Shown here in pieces: positions 34,312 to 41,957 of a stretch of 64,000 bases of DNA. Under the pieces are notes generated by a model. It saw nothing but the letters and a program-made list of their open reading frames with translations, made no database searches and was not told the origin of the DNA. Where the stretch lies: assembly GCA_022711435.1 (NCBI GenBank), contig JAKLFB010000007.1, positions 124,001-188,000 of the forward strand. The letters run 5' to 3'. Origin of the DNA: Verrucomicrobiota bacterium (lineage in GTDB: Bacteria; Verrucomicrobiota; Verrucomicrobiia; Limisphaerales; UBA1319). The translations under genes and the position numbers were made by a program. Position 1 is the stretch's first letter. Each line of letters starts with the position of its first letter.

Positions 34312-34342
34312 GACAGCGGCCGCGCTGCGGGCCAGGAGGCCC
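34312..34342. repeat. Partial copy of the 86-bp repeat
   Basis: GACAGCG, two variable bases, then a 22-base match CGCGCTGCGGGCCAGGAGGC plus CC to the 3' end of the unit at 29138-29309. It lies in the 123-bp gap between mpl and the EEP gene. Confidence 0.7.
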
Positions 34343-34373
34343 AATGCCCGACCCTTCGAGCAAAGGTGCGGTC

Positions 34374-35330
34374 TCAATCCGGCGGCGGGCCAGGCTCGAT
34401 CGTGGGCGGCGGAGAGGGCTGGGGGTCGGCCTGGGGCGCGGTCCAGCCGGGCCATTCGATCTCGGCTGCGACGGCCGCGTGATCCGAGGCGGGCGAGTCC
34501 AGGACCTCGATCCGGCGCACCCGGGCAGGGGTTCCGCGGAGCATCCAGAGGTAATCGATCCGGCGGCGCGGTTTCCCGGAAGGAGAGGTGTATCCGGGCC
34601 CCTCGCCGGCCAGCTCCCACATGTCGATCCACGTCTCGCGCACGGCGGCGATGACCCGGCTGTCGGGGACGGCGTTGAAATCGCCTCCGAGGAGGATCGG
34701 GCGATCGCGGTGCTGGGCGGCGGCGGCCCGGAGCTCGTGCACGTTCTGGCGGCGCTCCTCGTCATCGGTGCGGCTGTCGAGGTGGGTGGCGAAGAAGACC
34801 AGCGGATTGCCATGGACATCGAGCACCGCCTGCAAGAGCCCGCGCTGCTCGCCCGGCCGGACCATGCGGAGATGGGTGTTGGTCCATTGCAGGACCGGGA
34901 ACCGGGTCAGGATGGCGTTGCCGTATTCGCCGCCCTGATAATGAAAATTGTTGGTGAACAGGCAGGTCATGCCGGTCAGGGCCGCCAGCTCGGCGGGCAG
35001 GTCCCGGCGCTGGGTCCGCGCCACTCCGCGGTCGACCTCCTGCACCGCCACCAGGTCGGCCCCCGCCTTCCGGATCATGCAGGCGATTCGTTCCAGATCG
35101 ATCCTGCCGTCGGTGCCCTCCGCATGGTGGATGTTGTAGGTCATGACGCGCATGGCCAGGGGCTCGCCTCGGAGCTGGCCGGCCCCGGCCATCAGAGCCA
35201 TCCATCCCATCGCCCAAAGGAGCGCCTGCCGCAGGGCGGCAACCCGGACCGGGCTGCCAGGATGGGCGTGCGGTGTGAGCCCGCGGGCGGCGGGCGCCAT
35301 CCCCGGATCGAGATCGGGTGCAGACATCAT
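34374..35330 (-). CDS. Endonuclease/exonuclease/phosphatase (EEP) fold protein, exported
   Basis: 318 residues. A hydrophobic segment near residues 33-50 is a late signal or anchor sequence, so an internal start may be used. The EEP blocks are present: MRVMTYNIHHAEG, VAVQEVD with the catalytic Glu, FATHLDSR, GGDFNAVPDS and SDHAAVAAEI with the final catalytic His. The family covers metal-dependent nucleases and phosphatases such as sphingomyelinases. Specificity is unclear. The C-terminus is Pro-rich. It starts three bases after the gatB stop, so the two are probably co-transcribed. Confidence 0.9.
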   Translation of the reverse strand: MMSAPDLDPGMAPAARGLTPHAHPGSPVRVAALRQALLWAMGWMALMAGAGQLRGEPLAMRVMTYNIHHAEGTDGRIDLERIACMIRKAGADLVAVQEVDRGVARTQRRDLPAELAALTGMTCLFTNNFHYQGGEYGNAILTRFPVLQWTNTHLRMVRPGEQRGLLQAVLDVHGNPLVFFATHLDSRTDDEERRQNVHELRAAAAQHRDRPILLGGDFNAVPDSRVIAAVRETWIDMWELAGEGPGYTSPSGKPRRRIDYLWMLRGTPARVRRIEVLDSPASDHAAVAAEIEWPGWTAPQADPQPSPPPTIEPGPPPD

Positions 35331-35333
35331 ACG

Positions 35334-36767
35334 TCACTGGAGTTTTCGCTGGAGCATTTCCCCGACGAGGTTCGGGTTGGCTTTGCCATGGCTGAGCTTC
35401 ATGACCTGGCCCTTGAGGAAATTGAGCGCGGCGGTTTTGCCGGCGCGATAATCGGCCACGGTGCGGGGATGGGCTGCGATGGCGGCGTCGCAGAGCGGCT
35501 CGAGGGCGGCGGCGTCGCTGACCTGGACAAGGCCTTTGCGGGCCACAATGTGTTCGGGGGCATCGCCGGTGGCGAACATCTCGGCGAACACCTCCTGCGC
35601 GATCCGGCCGCTGATCCTGCCCGTGTCGACCAGCTCGAGCAGCTCGAGCATCGCCGCGGGCGGAAACTTGACCGCCTGGATCGAGGTCGATGTCTCGGCC
35701 AGCCGCGCGCGCAGGTTGTTGATCACCCAGTTGGCCAGGATCCGGGGCTGCTTGGCCCGCGGCGCGATCCCCTCGAAAAAGGCGCCCAGCGCGGCGTCGC
35801 CCGCCAGGGTCTCGGCATCGGCGGCCGGGAGCCCATATTGGCGCATCAGCCGCTCCTTCCGGGCCAGCGGCAGCTCGATCACCCGGGCTTGCACCTCGCC
35901 CAGCCACGCGTCCGTGGGCGCAAACGGCATCAGGTCCGGCTCCGGGAAATAGCGATAATCGTGGGCCTGCTCCTTGGTGCGCATGCTCTCGGTGATCTCG
36001 GCCGCATCGTCCCAGCGCCGGGTCTCCTGGGCGAGCTGGCCGCCCCCGCACAGCACCTCGACCTGGCGGGCGTACTCGTATTCGAGCGCTTTGCGCACGC
36101 CGCTGAAGCTGTTCATGTTCTTGATCTCGACCTTCCGGCCGAGCTCGGACGCCCCGGCGGGCCGGATGCTCACGTTCACGTCGCATCGGACCATGCCCTT
36201 CTCCATGTCGCAGTCGCTGATGCCGCCCTGGCGCAGGATATCCTTGAGGGCGTTCAGGTAGTCGTAGACCATCTCGGCCGATCGCAGGTCCGGCTCGGTC
36301 ACGATCTCCAGCAGCGGCACCCCCGCCCGGTTGAAGTCCACTCCGCTGTAGCGGTCATAGTGGAAGTTCTTTCCCACGTCCTCCTCGAGATGCGCGCGCG
36401 CGATCCGCACCCGGGCCCGCCCGCCCCCCGTCTCGAACTCCACCCAGCCGTTCGCCGTCGAGGGGCGGTCGTATTGCGTGATCTGGTAGTTCTTCGGCAT
36501 GTCCGGATAAAAGTAGTTCTTCCGGTCGAACTTGGCGAGCTCGGGCACGGCGCAATGCAGCAGGAAGCCGGTCAGCACGGTCAGGCGGAGCGCCTCCTCG
36601 TTGGCGACCGGCAGGACCCCCGGCAGCCCCAGGCACACCGGGCAGACATTTGCGTTCGGCGGCGCCCCGAACTCGTTCGCGCAGCCGCACCACATCTTGG
36701 AACGCGTCCGCAGCTGGACGTGGGTTTCGAGGCCGATGACCACTTCGTATTCCATATGACGCGCCAT
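35334..36767 (-). CDS. gatB: Asp-tRNA(Asn)/Glu-tRNA(Gln) amidotransferase subunit B
   Basis: 477 residues. GatB binds mischarged tRNA and, with GatA and GatC, converts Glu-tRNA(Gln) or Asp-tRNA(Asn) to the amide. The signature EYEVVIGLETHVQL is present, as are zinc-site cysteines in MWCGCANEFG and CPVCLGLPG, and the FDRKNYFYPDMPKNYQ block. The C-terminal tail (YqeY-like) reaches FLKGQVMKLSHGKANP, as expected. gatA and gatC are not in the window, so the operon is split. Length is normal. Confidence 0.96.
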   Translation of the reverse strand: MARHMEYEVVIGLETHVQLRTRSKMWCGCANEFGAPPNANVCPVCLGLPGVLPVANEEALRLTVLTGFLLHCAVPELAKFDRKNYFYPDMPKNYQITQYDRPSTANGWVEFETGGGRARVRIARAHLEEDVGKNFHYDRYSGVDFNRAGVPLLEIVTEPDLRSAEMVYDYLNALKDILRQGGISDCDMEKGMVRCDVNVSIRPAGASELGRKVEIKNMNSFSGVRKALEYEYARQVEVLCGGGQLAQETRRWDDAAEITESMRTKEQAHDYRYFPEPDLMPFAPTDAWLGEVQARVIELPLARKERLMRQYGLPAADAETLAGDAALGAFFEGIAPRAKQPRILANWVINNLRARLAETSTSIQAVKFPPAAMLELLELVDTGRISGRIAQEVFAEMFATGDAPEHIVARKGLVQVSDAAALEPLCDAAIAAHPRTVADYRAGKTAALNFLKGQVMKLSHGKANPNLVGEMLQRKLQ

Positions 36768-36891
36768 TCATGCCACATCCCGGCCCGCCTGAAAAGCGGA
36801 TTGCATCCCGGCCGCCGTTCGGCTTGAATGTCGCCGACCTCGATCCCCAGGCCGGGCCGGCGCCCGGCGGGATCGGAACGGACGACGAGCC

Positions 36892-37863
36892 ATGCAACCG
36901 AACTCCTTGTTGAACCGCCGCGATTTTCTCGCTCAAACCATGCTGGCGGCCGGCGGCGCCGGCCTTGCGGCGCACGCGGCCGGCCCGGAGGGCGCGGCCG
37001 CCCCGCCGCCGGCCTCGGGCCTGGCCGCAGCGATGCCCCGCGGCCGCATCGGCAAGCTCGAGGTCAGCCGGCTGATCTCCGGCGGCAACCTCATCAGCGG
37101 CTGGGCCCACGCCCGCGATCTCGGCTACGTCGCGTCCCTGATGCGCAGCTACAACACCGACGAGAAGGTGCTCGACACGCTCGAGCTGCTCGAACAGCAC
37201 GGCATCAACACCATCATCTGCGACCCGCGCGAGCGGCCCATGATGCTCTTCAGCCGATACTGGAAAGAGCGCGGGGGCAAGATCCAATGGATCGCCGAAG
37301 GCCACCCCAAGGACGACGACCTCAAGACCAACCTCCAGCAGTCGATCGATTTCGGCGCCTCGGCCGTCTATGTCCAAGGCGTGATTGGCGACCGCTGGCT
37401 GCGCGGAGGCAAGCTCGACCGCCTCGGCCAGTGCGTCCAGCACATCCAGTCCCAGGGCGTCCCCGGCGGCATCGGCGCCCATCTCATCGATGTCATCGTC
37501 CAGTCCGAGAAGAGCGGGTATGGCGCCGATTTCTACGTCAAGACCCACCACCACTCCCAGTACTGGTCCGCCCGCCGTCCCGACCAGCAGGAGGATGTCA
37601 TCGACAATGCCGCCGACAACTACTGGGATATGGAGCCGGATCGGACCGCCGCCGTCATGCGCAATGTCGCCAAGCCATGGATCGCGTTCAAGACGCTCGC
37701 CGCCGGCGCGATCCGCCCCGATTCCGGCTTCCGGTTCGCGCTCAAGAACGGCGCCGATTTCCTCTGCGTCGGGATGTTCGATTTCCAGGTGGCCCAGGAC
37801 GCCAAGCTGGCCATCGACCTGGTTCGCGTCTTCCAGAAGCGCGATCGGCCGTGGATAGCCTGA
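36892..37863 (+). CDS. Tat-exported TIM-barrel-like protein of unknown function
   Basis: 323 residues. A twin-arginine signal is clear (NRRDFLAQTMLAAGGAGLA). The mature part starts RGRIGKLEVSRLISGGNLISGWAHARDL, which resembles the start of aldo/keto reductase-like barrels. It has YNTDEKVLDTLELLEQHGINTI, KTHHHSQYW and a VAKPWIAFKTLAAGAI segment near the end. His- and Asp-containing motifs could bind metal. Tat export implies folding with a cofactor in the cytoplasm. Similar proteins are common in planctomycetes and verrucomicrobia. The function is not known. It is divergent from gatB. Confidence 0.75.
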   Translation: MQPNSLLNRRDFLAQTMLAAGGAGLAAHAAGPEGAAAPPPASGLAAAMPRGRIGKLEVSRLISGGNLISGWAHARDLGYVASLMRSYNTDEKVLDTLELLEQHGINTIICDPRERPMMLFSRYWKERGGKIQWIAEGHPKDDDLKTNLQQSIDFGASAVYVQGVIGDRWLRGGKLDRLGQCVQHIQSQGVPGGIGAHLIDVIVQSEKSGYGADFYVKTHHHSQYWSARRPDQQEDVIDNAADNYWDMEPDRTAAVMRNVAKPWIAFKTLAAGAIRPDSGFRFALKNGADFLCVGMFDFQVAQDAKLAIDLVRVFQKRDRPWIA

Positions 37864-37940
37864 GCTGGATCTGAATCGCGCGGCCCGCGGCTGGGCCCCC
37901 CCCGCGAGCCAGCCCTCGCCGCCGCGAAGAGGGAGAGCGT

Positions 37941-39509
37941 CTACGGCTTCCTGCTCAGCCGGCGCCGAAGCCACTGGGCCGTTTCGCGCGACTCGGGGAT
38001 TCCGAGGAGGATTGTCGCCAGGCCATAGGCCAGCGACGCCGCCCCCATCGGCACAAAGACCGCCCCCAGCCTGGCCAGGAAGAAGTCGTGGCCGATGCCG
38101 CGCTCCCAGAGCTGCAGGAGGATCCAGGCCACCTGGCCGGCCAGCGCGGTGGCGGCGGCCAGAGGCGCCAGCCGGGCGGCGAGGGGCTCAAAGTCCAGGC
38201 GCCGCAGCTTCCGCCGCAATCCATAGGCCAGCAGCCAGACATTGAAGGCCGAGCTGATCGTGTTGGCCAATCCCAGCCCGCCCTGCTTGAATGTCAGCAC
38301 CAGGGGGATCGTGAACACCAGGTTCAGCCCCAGGCAGACCAGGCTGATCTGCATCGGCGCCCGCGTGTCGCCCAGCGCGTAAAAGGCCCGCGCCAGGATG
38401 TTCACCACCGAATAGGCCACCAGGCTCGGCGCCAGGCACGCCAGCGCGAACGCCGCGCGGCTGGTCGCGTCCGGGCCGAACTGGCCGCGCTCGAACAGCA
38501 GCCGCATGATGGGGGTCGCCAGGACCAGCAGCAGCACCGATGCCAGGGCGTTGATGAACACGAGGTAGCCAAGCCCCTGGCGGAGGGTGGCGCGGAACTC
38601 GGGGTAGCGTTTCCGGGCCGCCAGTCCCGACAGCGTCGGCAGAAGATACGTCGCCAGCGAGATCCCGAACACGCCCTGCGGCAGCTCCATCAGCCGCACC
38701 GCATAATTGAACGAGGCGACGATCTGCGGCCCCACCCAGAAAGCCAGCCCCTGGGTCAGCACAACATTGATCTGGAAGGCCGCCACCCCCACGATCCCCG
38801 GCAGCATCTTGCGCGCCACCTCGCGGACCGCCTCATCCCGGAGGGGGTTCACCCAGGCGAACCGGAAGCCTTCGCGCCGCAGGACCGGGAGCTGGAACAG
38901 CGCCTGGAGCAGGCCCGCCGCCAGCACGCCCGCCGCCAGCGCAAAAATCTGGCGCGGCAGCTCGACCCCCCAGCGCGGCGCCAGCCACAGCACCGACCCG
39001 ATCATCACCACGTTCAGCACCGACGCCCCCAGGGCCGGCACGAAGAAATGGCCTCGCGCGTTGAGGATCCCCATCATGACGGCCGTCGCGCACACGAACA
39101 GCAGGTAGGGGAACATCACCCGGAGCAGCTCGAGCATGAGCCGCGTCTCGTCCGCCAGCGAGGCCAGCCGCAGCCCCAGCGTGATCGCCAGCAGCGCCAC
39201 CCCGACCACCGCCATGCACACCAGCGCCAGACCGCACATCACGGCATTGGCGGTCCGCCACATCGCCGGCTCGCCCGCGTTCTGCTCGCGGTCCTTGAAG
39301 ACGGGGATGAACGCCGCCGTCAGCACCCCCTCGCCCAGCAGCCTCCGGAACAGGTTGGGGATGGTGAATGCGTAGAAAAAGGCGCTCCCCACCCATGTGT
39401 CCCCCATGAACCGCGCATACACCACCTCGCGCACCAAACCCAGGAGCCGGCTCGCCAGGGTCGCCGCCCCCATCGCCCCGGACGATTTCAACATCTGCGA
39501 CATGCTCAA
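37941..39509 (-). CDS. murJ: Lipid II flippase MurJ
   Basis: 522 residues with about 14 hydrophobic segments. The N-terminus MLKSSGAMGAATLASRLLGLVREVVYARFMG is typical of MurJ/MviN, including the conserved Arg residues of the first helices. FRRLLGEGVLTAAFIPVF is a strong family block. The protein flips lipid II across the inner membrane for peptidoglycan synthesis. It is the last gene of the GH-GT2, thyA, folA, DUF1080, murJ cluster. Length matches the family (about 510-530). Confidence 0.95.
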   Translation of the reverse strand: MSMSQMLKSSGAMGAATLASRLLGLVREVVYARFMGDTWVGSAFFYAFTIPNLFRRLLGEGVLTAAFIPVFKDREQNAGEPAMWRTANAVMCGLALVCMAVVGVALLAITLGLRLASLADETRLMLELLRVMFPYLLFVCATAVMMGILNARGHFFVPALGASVLNVVMIGSVLWLAPRWGVELPRQIFALAAGVLAAGLLQALFQLPVLRREGFRFAWVNPLRDEAVREVARKMLPGIVGVAAFQINVVLTQGLAFWVGPQIVASFNYAVRLMELPQGVFGISLATYLLPTLSGLAARKRYPEFRATLRQGLGYLVFINALASVLLLVLATPIMRLLFERGQFGPDATSRAAFALACLAPSLVAYSVVNILARAFYALGDTRAPMQISLVCLGLNLVFTIPLVLTFKQGGLGLANTISSAFNVWLLAYGLRRKLRRLDFEPLAARLAPLAAATALAGQVAWILLQLWERGIGHDFFLARLGAVFVPMGAASLAYGLATILLGIPESRETAQWLRRRLSRKP

Positions 39510-39558
39510 GCCCCGGGCAGGATCACCCCCCGATCCGCCGCCCGCCCCGGCTCATCCA

Positions 39559-40593
39559 TCAGTCGAGCTTCTCGATCCAGATGTTTCGGAACCGGACCGG
39601 GTTGCCGTGATCCTGGAGCAGCAGGCCTTCCGGCCGGGATTCCTGATCGTCGATGGCGCCTCCGGTGACCTTTGGCAGCTCGAGGTTGTCATGGATGGTC
39701 ACGCCATTCTGGACCACCGTGATCCGCGCGGCCGCCGTCTTCCTGCCCTGGGCATCGAACCGGGCCGCCCGGAAGGTGATGTCGTAGGTCTGCCACTGAA
39801 GCGGGGGCGCGCACATGTTCACCGCCGGCCGGCTGATCTGGTAGATGCCGCCGCAATCGTTGTCTTCGCCCTCGAGCCCGTAGCTGTCGAGGACCTGGAC
39901 CTCGTAGCGGCCTTGGAGATAGACGCCGCTGTTGCCTCGGGCCTGGCCGAAGGCATGGGGCATGTAGGGGGTTCGAAACTCGAGGTGGAGCCGGTGGTCG
40001 CGGAACTTCTCGCGCGTGATGATGTCGCCCCCTCCCGCCTCCATGGCGCCCTCCTCGACCCGCTTCCATTTGAGATTGCCCGCCGACGCGTCGCGCGGCC
40101 GCCAGGCGTCGAACCCATGGCCGTCAAACAGGATCACCGCCCCCGCCGGCGGCTTCAGGCCCAGGGTGGGCGAGAGCCGCTGGACCGGGGCCAGGGTGAA
40201 CCGGCCTTGCTGGCGCCCCGCCAGCTGGCCCCGCAGCTCGCCGTCCTGCAGCCGCCCCGTCCAGAGCGAGGCCGGCACCACCAGCCCGTCCTCGACCGCC
40301 CGCACCACCCGCTCCGCCTCGAACGGGATCGCGTCGGCCGCCTTCAGCTCGGCCTCGCGCAGCGACCCGCGCAGATGATGCAGCAGCGGCGCCCGGCGGT
40401 CGAACTCGCGCCAGATCTTGATCTCATACGATCCCTCGCCCAGCGGGATCCACCGCACCGCCACAGGCTGCTCCGGCCCTCCCGCCATCTGAAGCGTCCC
40501 CTGCCAGTCGCCCATGTGCGGATCCACCGGATTGGAGGCCGCCGATGCCAGCCATCCGATGCTCCAGGCCGCCGCTGCCAGCTTGATCTTCAT
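39559..40593 (-). CDS. Exported DUF1080 (3-keto-disaccharide hydrolase-like) protein
   Basis: 344 residues from the ATG at 40591-40593. A signal peptide is followed by an N-terminal beta-rich part of about 130 residues. The DUF1080 concanavalin-like domain starts at VILFDGHGFDAWRP. Family blocks include FRDHRLHLEFRTPYMP, NSGVYLQGRYEVQVLDSYG, CGGIYQ and QTYDITFRAARFD, and the end has DHGNPVRFRNIWIEKL. Some members hydrolyse 3-keto-glycosides. The family is expanded in planctomycetes and verrucomicrobia. It starts 72 bases after folA, with the 28-bp palindrome in the gap. Confidence 0.92.
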   Translation of the reverse strand: MKIKLAAAAWSIGWLASAASNPVDPHMGDWQGTLQMAGGPEQPVAVRWIPLGEGSYEIKIWREFDRRAPLLHHLRGSLREAELKAADAIPFEAERVVRAVEDGLVVPASLWTGRLQDGELRGQLAGRQQGRFTLAPVQRLSPTLGLKPPAGAVILFDGHGFDAWRPRDASAGNLKWKRVEEGAMEAGGGDIITREKFRDHRLHLEFRTPYMPHAFGQARGNSGVYLQGRYEVQVLDSYGLEGEDNDCGGIYQISRPAVNMCAPPLQWQTYDITFRAARFDAQGRKTAAARITVVQNGVTIHDNLELPKVTGGAIDDQESRPEGLLLQDHGNPVRFRNIWIEKLD

Positions 40594-40639
40594 ATCGATT
40601 CCTCGGTTCGGATCGGGTTCCAGAACGATCCCCACGCTA

Positions 40640-40667
40640 AGGGTCTGTGCAAATTTGCACAGACCCT
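40640..40667. repeat. Perfect 28-bp palindrome made of two repeat ends
   Basis: AGGGTCTGTGCAAA meets its exact inverse complement with no loop. The 14-base arm equals the outer end of the element at 62-336. The arrangement looks like a copy reduced to its two ends. Bases 40666-40668 give the TAG stop of folA, so the repeat edge defines that protein's C-terminus. Confidence 0.85.
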
Positions 40668-41166
40668 AAGCTTGTCTCTCCCCAAACACCAGACCGAATT
40701 CCGGATTCCGCTGGCGATAATGCAGAATCCGGAACTCCGGCCTCCGCTCGAGCGTCTCGACCAGCTCGAACCGGTCCTCGAAGGCCGGGAAGAGCGCGTC
40801 GCCCTCGACCTCGCGTTCGACCAGGGTCAGATACAGGTCCGAGCACCAAGGCAGCGCAGCCGCATACACCTGCGCCCCCCCGCAGATGAACACCCGGCGG
40901 GGATCGCCCTCCATCCCCAGCTCCGCCAGGCTCGCCGCCGTCCGCACCCCCGGATGGGAGAACCCGCTCCGGCTCAACACGATCGTCTCCCGATTCGGCA
41001 GCGGCCGGCCGATGGACTCGAACGTCTTCCGCCCCATCACCACGACCTGGCCCGTCGTCATCCGCTTGAACCAGCGGAAATCCTCGGGCAGATGCCATGG
41101 AATCCGCCCCTCGCGCCCGATGACCCGGTTCCGCGCCATGGCCGCCAGCGCCTCGAACGGCTTCAT
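40666..41166 (-). CDS. folA: Dihydrofolate reductase
   Basis: 166 residues from the ATG at 41164-41166, which overlaps the thyA stop (ATGA). The enzyme reduces dihydrofolate to tetrahydrofolate with NADPH. Blocks present are [26 protein letters not shown] (substrate-binding acidic residue), [21 protein letters not shown], and [14 protein letters not shown] for the cofactor. It works with ThyA, which generates dihydrofolate. The stop codon lies within the edge of the palindromic repeat, so the last residues (GERQA) may have been set by its insertion. Confidence 0.95.
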   Translation of the reverse strand: MKPFEALAAMARNRVIGREGRIPWHLPEDFRWFKRMTTGQVVVMGRKTFESIGRPLPNRETIVLSRSGFSHPGVRTAASLAELGMEGDPRRVFICGGAQVYAAALPWCSDLYLTLVEREVEGDALFPAFEDRFELVETLERRPEFRILHYRQRNPEFGLVFGERQA

Positions 41167-41957
41167 ACGGCGATCGGCGCCTTGATCGCCGGGTGCGGCT
41201 CGTAGCCCAGGAGCTCGAAATCCTCGTAGCGGAAGTCGTGCAGGTTTCGGATGGCGGGATTGAGCCTGAGCCGCGGCAGGGGCCGGCACTCGCGCGCGAG
41301 CTGCAGCCGGGCCTGATCGAGGTGGTTCGAATACAGATGCAGGTCGCCAAACGTGTGCACGAAAACCCCCGGCCGCAGCCCGCACACCTGCGCCACCATC
41401 AGGGTCAGGATCGCATACGACGCCAGGTTGAAAGGCACCCCCAGAAAGAGATCGGCGCTGCGCTGATAGAGCTGGCAGCTGAGCTCGCCCTCGATCACGT
41501 TGAACTGAAACAGCACATGGCATGGCGCCAGCGCCATCCGGTCCAGCTCGCCCGGGTTCCACGCGGTCACCAGGAGCCGCCGGCTGTCCGGCCGGGAGCG
41601 CAGCTCCTCGATGACCCGGTCGATCTGGTTCACGCGGCCCCCGTCGGCCGTCCGCCAGTCGCACCATTGCGCCCCATAGATGCGGCCCAGGTTGCCTTCG
41701 GCGTCGGCCCACTCGTCCCAGATGGTCACGCCGTGCTCGTGCAGATACCGCACGTTGGTGTCTCCGCGCAGAAACCAGAGCAGCTCGTGGATGATCGATT
41801 TGAGGTGGACTTTCTTGGTCGTCAGCAGCGGGAAACCGTCGGATAGCGGGTAGCGCGCCTGGGCGCCGAACACGGCCAGGGTTCCCGTGCCGGTTCGGTC
41901 CGTCTTGGCCCGGCCCGTCTCGAGGACCAGCCGCAGCAGCTCGTGATACTGTTTCAT
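41163..41957 (-). CDS. thyA: Thymidylate synthase
   Basis: 264 residues, the same length as the E. coli enzyme. It methylates dUMP to dTMP using methylene-tetrahydrofolate. The catalytic Cys is in [12 protein letters not shown] (about residue 146). The start [15 protein letters not shown] and the blocks [44 protein letters not shown] and [12 protein letters not shown] are all canonical. The gene is coupled by ATGA to both the upstream glycosyltransferase fusion and downstream folA. Confidence 0.97.
   Translation of the reverse strand: MKQYHELLRLVLETGRAKTDRTGTGTLAVFGAQARYPLSDGFPLLTTKKVHLKSIIHELLWFLRGDTNVRYLHEHGVTIWDEWADAEGNLGRIYGAQWCDWRTADGGRVNQIDRVIEELRSRPDSRRLLVTAWNPGELDRMALAPCHVLFQFNVIEGELSCQLYQRSADLFLGVPFNLASYAILTLMVAQVCGLRPGVFVHTFGDLHLYSNHLDQARLQLARECRPLPRLRLNPAIRNLHDFRYEDFELLGYEPHPAIKAPIAV

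Noticed and set aside
40640..40667. Palindrome as an intrinsic terminator of folA
   Set aside because: There is no loop and no U-tract after the stem on the minus strand, so simple intrinsic termination is not supported.
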